Shown: positions 53,216 to 62,590 of the stretch, in pieces
How the letters are laid out: each line of letters starts with the position of its first letter
How positions within the stretch are numbered: the stretch's first letter is position 1
Program-made: the position numbers and the translations under genes
Notes under the pieces: generated by a model
Told to the model about the DNA's origin: nothing
What the model saw: only the letters and a program-made list of their open reading frames with translations
Database searches by the model: none
Origin: Actinomyces trachealis
GTDB taxonomy: Bacteria > Actinomycetota > Actinomycetes > Actinomycetales > Actinomycetaceae
NCBI RefSeq assembly: GCF_015711475.1
Contig: NZ_CP065027.1
Location: forward strand, 186,001-250,000
DNA length: 64,000 nt
Direction: 5' to 3'

Positions 53216-54070
53216 ATGACTTTCACTGACAGTCCCCTCGCTAGCTCGGTGACGCCCACGCTTGACGCGCGGAACCCGACCCCGATCCCGCCCACCCAGG
53301 AGCTGGCTGACACCCGAGCCAACTGTCCCACCAGCCGCCCCCTCAGCTCACCGGAGGGCTTGGCCGCCCCCACGGAGCCCAAGCGCGACAACTCCAACCT
53401 GGCCTCCCGCCTCAACTGGCTGCGCGCCGGCGTGCTTGGAGCCAACGACGGCATCGTCTCCGTGGCCGGACTGGTGATCGGTGTGGCCGCAGCCAACCCC
53501 AACACCACGGGCGTCATCCTCACCGCCGGTGTCGCCGGCATCCTCGCAGGCGCCGTCTCCATGGCCGCCGGTGAGTACGTCTCCGTCTCCACCCAGTCCG
53601 ACACCGAGCGCGCCGTCGTCGACCGCTACCGCCACACCCTCTCCGAGGACCCCGATTGCGGCATCGACGAACTCGCCTCCCACTACCGCAACAAAGGCCT
53701 AGCCCCCAACACCGCCCGCCAGGTGGCCCTGGAACTAACCGCCCACAACGCCGTCGCCGCTCACCTGGAGGCCGAGTTCGGCATGCGTGAAGACGAGTAC
53801 ACCAACCCCTGGCACGCCGCCCTCTCCAGCGCCATCTCCTTCATCATCGGCTCTATGCTGCCGCTGCTGGCCATCCTCCTGTCGCCCGCCAGCATCGCCA
53901 TCCCCCTAACCTTCGTGGCTGTCCTGGTGGGCCTGGCCCTCACCGGCGGCATCTCCGCCAAACTCGGCGACGCCCCCATCCGCCCCGCAGTCCTGCGCGT
54001 CGTCGTCGGTGGTGCATTCGCCATGGGCGTCACCTGGGGCATCGGGCACCTGATCGGCGTCACCGTCTGA
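53216..54070 (+). CDS. VIT1/CCC1 family iron/manganese transporter
   Basis: A 284-residue membrane protein of the vacuolar iron transporter family. The first 65 residues are a Pro/Thr-rich tail. Helix 1 holds the family phrase RAGVLGANDGIVSVAGLVIGV and helix 2 ILAGAVSMAAGEYVSVSTQSD. A cytoplasmic metal-binding segment (about 120-195, Glu/Asp/His-rich) follows, then three more helices. These proteins move Fe2+ or Mn2+ out of the cytoplasm in exchange for protons. A -10-like TACTGT and the absence of a ribosome site suggest a leaderless message. It is convergent with the App1-like gene. Confidence 0.9.
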   Translation: MTFTDSPLASSVTPTLDARNPTPIPPTQELADTRANCPTSRPLSSPEGLAAPTEPKRDNSNLASRLNWLRAGVLGANDGIVSVAGLVIGVAAANPNTTGVILTAGVAGILAGAVSMAAGEYVSVSTQSDTERAVVDRYRHTLSEDPDCGIDELASHYRNKGLAPNTARQVALELTAHNAVAAHLEAEFGMREDEYTNPWHAALSSAISFIIGSMLPLLAILLSPASIAIPLTFVAVLVGLALTGGISAKLGDAPIRPAVLRVVVGGAFAMGVTWGIGHLIGVTV

Positions 54071-54131
54071 ACGGCGCCCCTAGCGCCAACACGCTACGCC
54101 GCCAGATAGCTCACGCACCTGGCGGCGCCGT
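54071..54131. terminator. Nested inverted repeats between convergent genes
   Basis: Outer arms ACGGCGCC (54071-54078) and GGCGCCGT (54124-54131), and inner arms GCCGCCAG (54098-54105) and CTGGCGGC (54119-54126), are both perfect. They partly compete. Located between the VIT and App1 genes, they are likely a bidirectional terminator. Confidence 0.55.
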
Positions 54132-54144
54132 CATGCGTGGACTG

Positions 54145-55236
54145 TCAGGCCCGGGCCGTGACCTCGCGCGGCAACTGGCGTGCCAGCTCGAAGCCATCCT
54201 GTCCGAAGACAACCGGCACCGGGCACTGACCCAGCGTGCGGGCTCCCGGCTCCAAACCCATAGACCCCGCTAGAAGCTTCTCCCCAGTAGTCAAGCGGCG
54301 GATTGCAATCGCGGCGATCTTCTCAGCGTGGTCGCGCGCCACCTCGCCATAGATCAGCGGATCGTGCTGACCGTCGTCACCCACCAGCAGCCACCGCACA
54401 TCCGGCAGGTCCAGCATGAGGCGCCGCAGCTGGGTGCGCTTGTGCTCAATACCGGAGCGGAACCAGCCGGTATTAGTAGGACCCCAGTCGGTCATGAGCA
54501 TCGGGCCAGCCGGGTAGCCGTGGCGTTGCAGGAAAGAACGCATGGTAGGCACCACGTTCCACGCCCCGGTAGACAGGTAAATCATGGGGGCGCCGTCTTG
54601 GCGGGAGCGCACATGCGTAAGTAACTCAGCCATGCCGGGCACAGGCTCACGCGCCGAGGAGTACTTCACCAGCTGGTTGTAAGCAGCCACCAGGATGCGC
54701 GGCACGTGGGAGACGACGACGGTGTCATCAATGTCCGAGACGATCCCCAGACGCGGACCCGGTGGGACAATCAGCACCGTGCTGGTGACCAGCCTCGACC
54801 CAACAGCCTTAACCTCCACCTGGTGCAGACCCGGCCCCAGGCCGTGACCGCGAACCACCAGATCAATGTACCCGGCACGATCCGCGCGCGTGCGCATGCG
54901 CGCCTGACCGACCTTCACAGTGACAGGCAGGTAGGGCACGGGCGCATCCACGAAGCTGCGCCAGCCGCGCTGCGCCTCCGCGATACCCTGGGCGGCGATA
55001 CCCGCCGCCTGGTGCATGGAGGTAGGCAGCTCCTCGGGCAGGGAACGGAACAAGGGCCCGTCTGCTGGCACGCCCTCGGGACGCAACACCATACGTGCCA
55101 TAACCCGGGCGATCGTGGTGGATCCATAGCCGTCGTAGGCAATCACACGCGGACGCCAGCCCCAGCGCTTGAACACAGGGATCGTGTCTTTATGGAAGCG
55201 GTCCTCCACAGCACGGGCTAGGTCAGACAAAGGCAT
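54145..55236 (-). CDS. App1 family (DUF2183) phosphatase-domain protein
   Basis: A 363-residue protein. The C-terminal half is the App1/DUF2183 HAD-like domain: GIVSDIDDTVVVSHV near residue 165 (Asp nucleophile motif DxDDT), PMIYLSTGAWNVVPTM, and a late LLVGDDGQHDP. The yeast counterpart App1 is a phosphatidate phosphatase; bacterial members lack tested substrates. The N-terminal 150 residues contain a beta-type domain. It lies 9 bases downstream of the GT87 gene stop, in the same direction, and probably forms an operon with it. Confidence 0.82.
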   Translation of the reverse strand: MPLSDLARAVEDRFHKDTIPVFKRWGWRPRVIAYDGYGSTTIARVMARMVLRPEGVPADGPLFRSLPEELPTSMHQAAGIAAQGIAEAQRGWRSFVDAPVPYLPVTVKVGQARMRTRADRAGYIDLVVRGHGLGPGLHQVEVKAVGSRLVTSTVLIVPPGPRLGIVSDIDDTVVVSHVPRILVAAYNQLVKYSSAREPVPGMAELLTHVRSRQDGAPMIYLSTGAWNVVPTMRSFLQRHGYPAGPMLMTDWGPTNTGWFRSGIEHKRTQLRRLMLDLPDVRWLLVGDDGQHDPLIYGEVARDHAEKIAAIAIRRLTTGEKLLAGSMGLEPGARTLGQCPVPVVFGQDGFELARQLPREVTARA

Positions 55237-55245
55237 TCCACGATC

Positions 55246-56739
55246 CTAGAGGATCTCTCTAGCGGGGTGCTCGGCTTCTCTACGCCCCGCCAACAGCTCC
55301 CCGGTGTGCCACCACAGGACAGCCCCGGCGGCCAAGGCCCACAGCGTGTAGGAGGAGCCCGTCACCTTGGCCCACACGGGCCAGCTCAGCTCGACGTGCC
55401 CATGCTCAGGCATCCACCAGTGCATGGCCATCACCATCACCGCCACCCCAGCCACGCTCACCAGCAAGAGCGCCCGTGACCGTTGCCGGTAGGCCAGCAT
55501 CCCCAGCCCCACCAGCGTGGGCAGGCCCCAAACCCAGTGGTGCGACCAGGAGATCGGGGAGATCAACAGGCCCAGAACCATCACCACGCTGGTCTGGAGC
55601 AGCAGCACCAGCGCCTCCGGGCAGTCGCTCTCACGCAGCGCCTCCAACCGCCCGGCCAGCAGCCAGGCCGCCACCAGCACCGCGACCATGCACAACGCCC
55701 ATACGGGCTTCTCCACGGTCTGAGGCAGGAAGCGCACCAGCAACGCCCGCAGGTTCTGGTTCCCACCGTATTCAGCGTTCCCAGCGCGGGTCGGGTCCAG
55801 CATCGTCTTGGTGAAGTACTCCAGGGTCTCGGCGGGAGAGAGCACGGCCGCCAGGACGGTGACCCCCAGGCCAGCACCCACCATCACGCCAGCCGCCCGC
55901 CACTCCCGACGCACCAGTAGGACCAGCAGCGCAATAGCCGGGGTCAGCTTGATCGCAGCAGCGATACCAGACAGAACCCCACGCACGGGTGTCAGCCGTG
56001 CCAGCGGTCCACCTGGCCGCAAGGCCAGCAGGTCCACTGCCACCATCAGCAACAAGATCGCGTTGATCTGCCCGTACTCGATGGACTTCACGAAAGGCTC
56101 AAGCAGAGTACAGGCCGCCAGTGCACCCCAGGGCGCCAGCAAGCTTGCCCGCCCTGGGGATGCCTGGAGTACGCGGGCCAACAGCAGCACCACACCCGCG
56201 GCGCACAGAGGGGTAACAACCGTCAGGAGCACCTGCGCGCTATGTTCATCCACCCAGGTCAGTGGTTTCATCACCCAGGCGGCGAAAGGCGGGTAGGTGA
56301 AGGGGTAGAGGTGCTCCGCAGGGAAGGCCCACCACTGGTACAGGTCCCCGCCGTCCTGCCAGTGCTTGATGGCGTGGTAGTACACCCAAGCGTCAAACTT
56401 GAAGCGTTGGGTACCGTCCTTGGTGATCAGCATGGGGTAGCAGGACAGCGCCAGCAGGATCCAGCCGAGCACCACGGCCACCGGGCCTGCCAGGTCTGCC
56501 AAGTCGTCGGCTGGGTGCGGGTGGCTGGTAGCTACAGCGGGAGCCGGTTTACGGAGACGGCGTCGCCCACCGCGCGGTAGCGGATCTGCGCGGTGGCTCC
56601 CACGCGCCGACGGCGTCGCCCGGTCTGACCCCCGCTCAGCGGTTTGGTCACGGTGGCCTATATCACGCGGGGTGGTCTTTCCCTCTGGGAGTGCCGCGCC
56701 ACCTGGGCGGCCTTCGGGGGAGTCGGTATGCAGGGACAT
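55246..56739 (-). CDS. GT87 family (DUF2029) mannosyltransferase-like membrane protein
   Basis: A 497-residue multi-pass glycosyltransferase of the GT-C fold, using polyprenyl-phosphate-mannose in known actinobacterial relatives. A 75-residue basic/Pro-rich cytoplasmic head precedes about ten membrane helices. The first outer loop carries FDAWVYYHAIKHWQDGGDLYQ, with the Asp expected for catalysis, and HLYPFTYPPFAAWVMKP; later helices have IEYGQINAILLL and SPISWSHHWVW. All are typical of GT87. Likely role: mannosylation of cell-envelope glycolipid or lipoglycan. Confidence 0.87.
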   Translation of the reverse strand: MSLHTDSPEGRPGGAALPEGKTTPRDIGHRDQTAERGSDRATPSARGSHRADPLPRGGRRRLRKPAPAVATSHPHPADDLADLAGPVAVVLGWILLALSCYPMLITKDGTQRFKFDAWVYYHAIKHWQDGGDLYQWWAFPAEHLYPFTYPPFAAWVMKPLTWVDEHSAQVLLTVVTPLCAAGVVLLLARVLQASPGRASLLAPWGALAACTLLEPFVKSIEYGQINAILLLMVAVDLLALRPGGPLARLTPVRGVLSGIAAAIKLTPAIALLVLLVRREWRAAGVMVGAGLGVTVLAAVLSPAETLEYFTKTMLDPTRAGNAEYGGNQNLRALLVRFLPQTVEKPVWALCMVAVLVAAWLLAGRLEALRESDCPEALVLLLQTSVVMVLGLLISPISWSHHWVWGLPTLVGLGMLAYRQRSRALLLVSVAGVAVMVMAMHWWMPEHGHVELSWPVWAKVTGSSYTLWALAAGAVLWWHTGELLAGRREAEHPAREIL

Positions 56740-56772
56740 GCCTCTCCTAGTCAGTGCCGTCAGTTCGTGCCG

Positions 56773-58047
56773 TCATGCTTCGTGCAGGCGGGTGCGGGTG
56801 GGCTGAGCCCGGCGCAGGACCGGTAGCCCCACCAGGGCAGTGGTGGCGGCGGCCCAGGCCATGGCCGCCACAAACAAGAAGCCGCCGTTGGAGCCGTACG
56901 CGTCCAGCAGTATCCCACCCAGATAGGAGCCCAGGGAGACCCCCACGTTCAAGGCGGTGCCCACCCAGGCCAGGCCCTCAGTGAGGGAGCCGACGGGCAC
57001 CGACACCTGCACGATGTTGTTACCGGTGGTGATCGTAGGTGCGATCGCCACTCCAGTCAGCATCATCAGCGCGGCCAGGAAGTACAGCTGGTGTGCCACC
57101 AAGAAACTGGTACAACCCAAAGACAGGGCAACCGAGCCCACCAGGAGCTGCTTCCACAGGGGCCAGGACCAGGACCTAGAACCGTAGATCAAAGCCGACA
57201 CCAGGGAGCCAGCACCAAAGCTGGCCAGCACCACGCCCGCGTAGGACTTGGCGTCCAGCTCGGTGGCGCGGGCCACCACGGAGACGTCGTTGGCACCGAA
57301 CAGGGCGCCGTTGAATAGGAATACGCACAGCACCACCAGCACGGCGCCGTGGCGCAGCACGCCGCGTGGTGACGGGGTGGCTGGGGTCGACGCGTCGCCG
57401 TCACCGGCGGAGGTGGCGACGTGATCGCGCGCGCTCCCTCGCGTCCCCACAGGCGGCTCGGTGGCGGTCTGGGACAGGAACCAGGTCACCCCCACCAACT
57501 GCATCAGCAAGGAAACCACCCAGCCACTTTCCGCGGGCAGGGGAGCGGTGGTGCACAGGACTGTGGCCACCACCGGGCCGATCACAAAGGTCACCTCATC
57601 CAGGGCGGCCTCAAAAGAGAAGGCGGTGTGGATCTCGTCAGGGTTGGAGAGCAGGTGGCTCCACCGGGCGCGCGCCAGGGCTCCAATGGACCCGCCCAGA
57701 CCACCGGCCACAGCAGCCAGCACTGTGAGCAGCCACAAGGGCCCGTGTAGGTGGTTGGTCACGGCCAAGCCAGCCAGACCAGCCACTGAGACCAGGGTGG
57801 CAGGCAGCATGACACGTCGCTGCCCGTGGGCGTCAACCTGGCGGGCCAGCAGGGGGGAGCCAACTGCGGCGGCTACCACTCCGGAGGCGGAGACCAGGCC
57901 GGCTGCCTCATACTGCCCGTAGGTGGACTGCACAGCCAGGATGGTGGAGATCCCCACCATAGACATTGGGAACCTGGCGATCATCCCGGCGATGGAGAAA
58001 CGTAGGGCTCCAGGAGTGCTAAGTAGATGCGCGTAGGTAGAGGACAT
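56773..58047 (-). CDS. Major facilitator superfamily transporter
   Basis: A 424-residue membrane protein with about twelve hydrophobic helices in two halves, divided by a Gly/Ser/Asp-rich loop (about 200-230). The loop between helices 2 and 3 contains RQVDAHGQRRVM, a degenerate form of the MFS motif A. Drug- or sugar-efflux-like, but the substrate cannot be told. It stands 33 bases upstream of the GT87 gene in the same direction. Confidence 0.85.
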   Translation of the reverse strand: MSSTYAHLLSTPGALRFSIAGMIARFPMSMVGISTILAVQSTYGQYEAAGLVSASGVVAAAVGSPLLARQVDAHGQRRVMLPATLVSVAGLAGLAVTNHLHGPLWLLTVLAAVAGGLGGSIGALARARWSHLLSNPDEIHTAFSFEAALDEVTFVIGPVVATVLCTTAPLPAESGWVVSLLMQLVGVTWFLSQTATEPPVGTRGSARDHVATSAGDGDASTPATPSPRGVLRHGAVLVVLCVFLFNGALFGANDVSVVARATELDAKSYAGVVLASFGAGSLVSALIYGSRSWSWPLWKQLLVGSVALSLGCTSFLVAHQLYFLAALMMLTGVAIAPTITTGNNIVQVSVPVGSLTEGLAWVGTALNVGVSLGSYLGGILLDAYGSNGGFLFVAAMAWAAATTALVGLPVLRRAQPTRTRLHEA

Positions 58048-58218
58048 CCCCTAGATGCTAACCGTCTGGCAGGTAGCTGGATGATGTGACATTCCTTAGG
58101 GCGCGGCCACCTGAGGCCAAACTGGAAGCCAAGGTGCCGCAACTTGGTGGGCCGCCAGTCAGTTGCCGGACTGTTCAGCGGCCGGAGGGGCGGTGCCTGG
58201 GTGGTGACTGCCCCTCAT

Positions 58219-59472
58219 TCAGTTACCGGACAGGTTGATCGCCTCTGCGGCCTCGCTGGTCAGGCTGAAGCCCTGCCCGGTGGACTGACTCCAGCACTCC
58301 ATGGCGCCGTTGGCGGAGGTGCAAACGTAGTCTCCTTGGACGGCGGACTGGCCAGCCCCCAGAGGGGAACCATTTGCCTCAAAGCTGCCCGCGCACATGC
58401 CAAAAGGTGCCTTACCGGCAGTGACCGTGGCGCTGTAGGCCACCTCCGCCTCGCAGGATTCTGAGGCGAAGTTGCGGTCCTTGATGGTGCAGCTGGCCTG
58501 CTCACCGCTCAGCACGCAGGAGATGTTTCCGCTGGGGTCTGTGAAAGAGGTCAGGGCGATGGCGTCGGCTGGTGCGGGAGCCACCACCTGGTTGGTTGGT
58601 TCGGCGCTGGACGTGGCCGAGGGGGACTCGGAGGGGGTGGGGGAGGCACTCGGCGTGGCCGTGGGCGTGGGGGTCGCAGTCGTGCTGGGCGCGAGAGTGG
58701 GCGACGGCGTCGGTGCCAGGGTAGGAACGGCAGCCTGAGTGGTGGCGGTTGCGGTGGGTGTGGTGGCCGCCGTTGGCTCAGAGTCGCCGTTACCGGTGAA
58801 AACCACCAGCAGCACCGCCACCAGAACCACGGCCGCTGAGGCCAGCGCGATCCAGGGCAGCTTGGAGTCGTCCAAGGCCTGCGGATCGGGCTCCTCCACC
58901 ACGGACTGGCGCAATGAGTCGAGTCCGGTGACCGTTGGCTCGGGCTCCACTTCCGCGTTGGGGAAGGTGAGGGTGCCCGGGATGATCGGGGTGGTGGTCA
59001 GTTCCGGGCCCACGGTGGCCACCATCGTGTCCGTATCCGGGGCTTCTTCCGTGGAGGAAGTGGCCGTCACTGCCTGGGCTGGGGAGCCCACCTCAGTTGC
59101 GACAGCCGCAGCAGCTGCCTCTGCAGGCAGCACGGTGGTGCCGTCTGGCTCAGACGCGGCGGTGTCACTGGGGCTGGCGGCGGGCTGCGCGTCCGCCTCC
59201 TGCTTGGTCTGGCGGGACGGGATGATGACCGGCGGTAGCATGACGGTGCGCTTAGAGCCGTCTGCACTGGTGGCACTGCGGGCGTTGAGGGCCGCGTCGA
59301 CGGCGGGGTCACCCAGGGCTCCTAGCCATTCCAACAGTGCCGGGTAAGTGCTGGGGTTCAAGGCAATCGCAGGCCGTAGGCCCGGATAGTTCTGAGCCAG
59401 CGAGTGGAGTGTGGTCAGGGGAGTGCGTGGGTCCTGCGCGCGTGCGACGAGATCGTCCTGAGCCTGGGACAT
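58219..59472 (-). CDS. Membrane protein with N-terminal variant leucine-rich repeat domain
   Basis: A 417-residue protein. Residues 1-65 (DLVARAQDPRTPLTTLHSLAQNYPGLRPAIALNP) match the variant leucine-rich repeat domain common in Actinomycetaceae. A 140-residue acidic Thr/Ala-rich region follows, then one membrane helix (LPWIALASAAVVLVAVLLVVFT, about 205-226), a Pro/Thr/Ser stalk with TPTPTATP-like repeats, and an outer domain of about 110 residues with six Cys suited to disulfides. ATG at 59472 is preferred; an in-frame start at 59514 adds 14 residues. It is divergent from the FHA gene. Confidence 0.78.
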   Translation of the reverse strand: MSQAQDDLVARAQDPRTPLTTLHSLAQNYPGLRPAIALNPSTYPALLEWLGALGDPAVDAALNARSATSADGSKRTVMLPPVIIPSRQTKQEADAQPAASPSDTAASEPDGTTVLPAEAAAAAVATEVGSPAQAVTATSSTEEAPDTDTMVATVGPELTTTPIIPGTLTFPNAEVEPEPTVTGLDSLRQSVVEEPDPQALDDSKLPWIALASAAVVLVAVLLVVFTGNGDSEPTAATTPTATATTQAAVPTLAPTPSPTLAPSTTATPTPTATPSASPTPSESPSATSSAEPTNQVVAPAPADAIALTSFTDPSGNISCVLSGEQASCTIKDRNFASESCEAEVAYSATVTAGKAPFGMCAGSFEANGSPLGAGQSAVQGDYVCTSANGAMECWSQSTGQGFSLTSEAAEAINLSGN

Positions 59473-59616
59473 CTGCTGGGGTCCTTTCGGTCCTACCGGG
59501 GAGCGCCGCCCCAACTGACCGCTAGTGGGGCGTGACGAGCCTACCCGTTCCCCGTGGAACCGGTAGTCTCAAGGAGACCCGTAGACCAGCGGGTCTGGCT
59601 GACGACAGGAACCCTG

Positions 59617-60780
59617 ATGAACGAGGGCGCAAAGGCCCAGTTCGCCCCTGACTCCGACGGGGCGCGCGTGTCACGTGGCACGGTAGCTCTGGAGCTGAGT
59701 GCCGTCACCGCTAAGGAAGCTTTGGAGTCTCAAGAGAAATCGAGACAGGAGTGGGTGTTACACGCTCCCTGCGGCAGCGCCGTCCTGGACCCGCGAGTCT
59801 CTCCTGAGGATGCCGCCCGCGTGCAGACCCTGCTGCGTGAGCTGTCCGCAGGGCTTGATACTGCCCCCGAGGACAGGCCCGAACCGGCAGGTTCTGTGAC
59901 GCAAACGGAATCTGACCGTAAGGAAAATGTGCGGCTTTCGTCTCAGAAGCTGGAGCCACAAGAGACTGCGGCACAGGCTGCCGCCTTTGCGGCCGCCCCC
60001 ACTACCCTCCTGGCGCCGTCGAGCCGCTCCGCCGCTTCTGCACCCTCCCCACAGGGGAGCCCCGATCCCGTGGCCGCAGAGACCAGCGTGTGGATCGACC
60101 CCGACTACGCCTACCGGGCTCCGGCCTCCGATGCCAGTGCCGCCAGTGCTGCCACTAATTCCGACGCCTGCACACCTTCAGCCCACTCCGCGAGGTCGGT
60201 CCGCTCGGCGCGCTCCGCCCGTTCTGCCGCCTCCACGATTGGTGACTCCGCCGTCGTGGACCTGCCTGAGCGGCCAGAAGCCAGCACTGAAGCCGCTACT
60301 GAACCCAGCACTGTGGAACCAGCGCCTCCCGCCGCGCCCTACGTCATGGGCTCCTTGTGCGTGGCTGGACACCTAAACCCGCCCGGTTCCATCGCCTGCC
60401 TGCGCTGCACCGCCCCCGTCACCCCCGCCACGGTGCGCGGCTCCCGCCCGCCCCTGGCCAGACTGTCCGTTTCGACCGGGGAAGTCATCTCCGTCAACGG
60501 CTCCGTGGTGGTTGGCCGAGCCCCCAAGGAGCAGAACGGCCCCGCCCAGCTGGTGACCGTACCCAGCCCTACACACCTCATCTCCCGCTCACACCTGCTG
60601 CTAACCACGATGGGCTGGTCGGTGCTGGCCTGCGACCTAGGCTCCTCCAACGGCACGGTACTGGTCCGCGCGGGCGAGGCGCCGGTACTGATAGCAACTG
60701 CCCTGCCTACACCGTTAATCGTGGGAGACTTGTTGGATATTGGTGACGGAGTGACGCTGCGCCTCAACGCCCCAGCATGA
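59617..60780 (+). CDS. FHA domain protein with zinc-ribbon-like motif
   Basis: A 387-residue protein. After a long Ala/Ser-rich disordered part (including repeated SAR triplets), CVAGHLNPPGSIACLRC near residues 248-264 forms a C-x(n)-CxxC ribbon-like motif. The last 100 residues are an FHA domain with VVVGRAP, ISRSHLLL and LGSSNGT, the phosphothreonine-binding signature. ATG at 59617 is chosen: AGGAACC precedes it, and the upstream GTG at 59554 lies before a TAGTCT -10-like element. It heads a rightward cluster running to the MoxR and DUF58 genes. Confidence 0.8.
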   Translation: MNEGAKAQFAPDSDGARVSRGTVALELSAVTAKEALESQEKSRQEWVLHAPCGSAVLDPRVSPEDAARVQTLLRELSAGLDTAPEDRPEPAGSVTQTESDRKENVRLSSQKLEPQETAAQAAAFAAAPTTLLAPSSRSAASAPSPQGSPDPVAAETSVWIDPDYAYRAPASDASAASAATNSDACTPSAHSARSVRSARSARSAASTIGDSAVVDLPERPEASTEAATEPSTVEPAPPAAPYVMGSLCVAGHLNPPGSIACLRCTAPVTPATVRGSRPPLARLSVSTGEVISVNGSVVVGRAPKEQNGPAQLVTVPSPTHLISRSHLLLTTMGWSVLACDLGSSNGTVLVRAGEAPVLIATALPTPLIVGDLLDIGDGVTLRLNAPA

Positions 60781-60817
60781 CCTGGGGGCAGCAGGCATCT
60801 GGAATGGAGGAGAGCCG

Positions 60818-61612
60818 ATGAGTGAGATGACCTGGACCCAGCGCCCTGAGGTGGACCCTGGCCGCCCAGACGAGCTGGTGCTGGACTTCTCTGGCGAAAT
60901 CCACCGCATTGGTCCCGACGACACCTTTGTGATTGGTCGTGGCGGCGACCTGGACATTGACGACAACCCCTACCTACACCGTCGTTTCCTGGTGCTGGCC
61001 CGCGCAGAGGGCCTGTGGTGGGTGGCCAACGAGGGTACACGTCTGTCCGCCACGCTGACCGACGGCGACGGCCTGGTGCAGTCACGCATCGCCCCCGGGG
61101 CCCGCATGCCGCTGGTCTTCCCCCGCATTATCCTGACTTTCTCCGCTGGCCCCACCACCTACGAGATTGACCTGATCTCCGCCGGTGAGGATCACTTCAC
61201 CGTGGTGGAGGGCCGCCAGAGCGGTAACGGAACCGCCACGATCGGCGTCACCCCCATGACCCCCTCCCAGTTGCTGCTGGTGCTGGCCTTGGCTGAGCCG
61301 GTGCTGCGCCGCGCTGGCACGGGTGCCGCAGAGATCCCCTCCTCCAATGCTGCTGCGGCGCGCCTGGGCTGGCCGATCACCAAGTTCAACCGCAAGTTGG
61401 ACAACGTGTGCGAAAAGCTGGACCGGGTTGGAGTGCGTGGCCTGCGCGGAGGACGGGTCGGTGGGGCGGCCTCCAACCGCCGTACCGCCTTGGTGGAGCA
61501 CGCGGTGGCCACCTTGATGGTGACCGCTGACGACCTGTACAAGCTGGACGAGGAACTGGAGCATAACCGTGCCGCCAAGGAGCAGGGCACGCCCGAGGAC
61601 GCAGGTGCCTGA
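60818..61612 (+). CDS. FHA-like/helix-turn-helix protein
   Basis: A 264-residue protein. Residues about 18-115 are FHA-like (FVIGRGGDLDIDDNPYLHRRFLVLA, then WWVANEG). Residues about 145-240 read as a winged-helix region (PSQLLLVLALAEPVLRRAG and SNAAAARLGWPITKFNRKLDNVCEKL). The pairing suggests a phosphorylation-sensing regulator, though DNA binding is not shown. GGAGGAGAG precedes the ATG. Its stop overlaps the start of the DUF2993 gene by eight bases. Confidence 0.7.
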   Translation: MSEMTWTQRPEVDPGRPDELVLDFSGEIHRIGPDDTFVIGRGGDLDIDDNPYLHRRFLVLARAEGLWWVANEGTRLSATLTDGDGLVQSRIAPGARMPLVFPRIILTFSAGPTTYEIDLISAGEDHFTVVEGRQSGNGTATIGVTPMTPSQLLLVLALAEPVLRRAGTGAAEIPSSNAAAARLGWPITKFNRKLDNVCEKLDRVGVRGLRGGRVGGAASNRRTALVEHAVATLMVTADDLYKLDEELEHNRAAKEQGTPEDAGA

Positions 61613-62426
61613 GTCCGAGGTGGGCCGGGGGCCGCTGCTGCCACTGCGCTGGCTGGTGGCCGTGAGCGTGCTACTGGTGCTTGTTCTGGGCGGCGCCTTT
61701 GCCCTAAAGCAGGCTGAGGAGGCTGCTCGCCTAACCGTGCAGGAGCAGGTGCTCGCGGCCTTGCCGGGGCTGTCCACAGACGCCGTGGTGGATTTGGGGC
61801 CGGGGCGGGTGCTGACCCAACTGTGGGACGGCGAGCTGCGCGGATTCACGGTGACGGCCTCCACCCTGCAGGTGGGTGCCGGTTCTGCGCCGACCCAAGG
61901 CTTGGCGGAGCCCACGACCTTAAGCGGCATCAAGGTGCAAGTCTCTGGTATGGGCACCAAGAGCCCGCACCAGACCAGGGCGCTGCAGGCGGGTGGCTCC
62001 CTGTCCTGGGAGCAGGTCTCCTCATTAGCGGCAGCCCATCTGCGGGACGGTAGCCTCGCTGCGGCCAAGGCGGTTACCGGAGTGAAGCTCCAGCAGGTTG
62101 AGGGCGGGACGCCGGACTCCTTGCTGGTGGTGGTTAACGTGCTGGTAGCAACCTTCGAAGCGAAGGGCACCCTGTCTGTCAACCAGCTGGGGGACCTGGT
62201 GCTGAGCCTGTCTGAGGTGGAGGTCAGCAGCGGCCCGCTCCCGGCTGTGGGGGTTCCCGACGACGATGCCTTCCTGGAGACGGTCGGCGTGCCGCAGACG
62301 ATGACAGTGCTCCCGGCGAGTGATCTGCCTGAAGGGCTGAAGGTGGAGTCGGTGGAGACCTCAACAGCGGGCGTGACAGTGGTGCTCAGCGGGCAGGACC
62401 TGGCTCTGGACAGCCTGGGAAAGTAG
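61605..62426 (+). CDS. DUF2993 (LmeA-like) exported lipid-binding-fold protein
   Basis: A 273-residue protein. It has a short N terminus, one signal-anchor helix (LRWLVAVSVLLVLVLGGAFAL, about 13-33), then a beta-rich domain with paired duplicated features (LQVSGMGTKSPHQTRALQAGG, SLSWEQVSSLA). This resembles DUF2993 proteins such as mycobacterial LmeA of lipomannan metabolism. GTG at 61605 with GAGGA upstream is chosen; GTG at 61569 would overlap the previous gene more deeply. Function inferred from the family only. Confidence 0.7.
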   Translation: MPESEVGRGPLLPLRWLVAVSVLLVLVLGGAFALKQAEEAARLTVQEQVLAALPGLSTDAVVDLGPGRVLTQLWDGELRGFTVTASTLQVGAGSAPTQGLAEPTTLSGIKVQVSGMGTKSPHQTRALQAGGSLSWEQVSSLAAAHLRDGSLAAAKAVTGVKLQQVEGGTPDSLLVVVNVLVATFEAKGTLSVNQLGDLVLSLSEVEVSSGPLPAVGVPDDDAFLETVGVPQTMTVLPASDLPEGLKVESVETSTAGVTVVLSGQDLALDSLGK

Positions 62427-62590
62427 TTCTTGCGGCTGCGCTTCGGCCAGACCGTGCGAGGTGCGCAGGTACCCGCCCAGGTAGCACCCCTGTACATGGG
62501 GTGTGCTGCCCGCGACTGTCTTGTGTTCTGGGCAGTAATGTCGCCTATCCTGCGTGGGGCACCCCCTAGCCCCATCCTTGAGGAGCGCTG

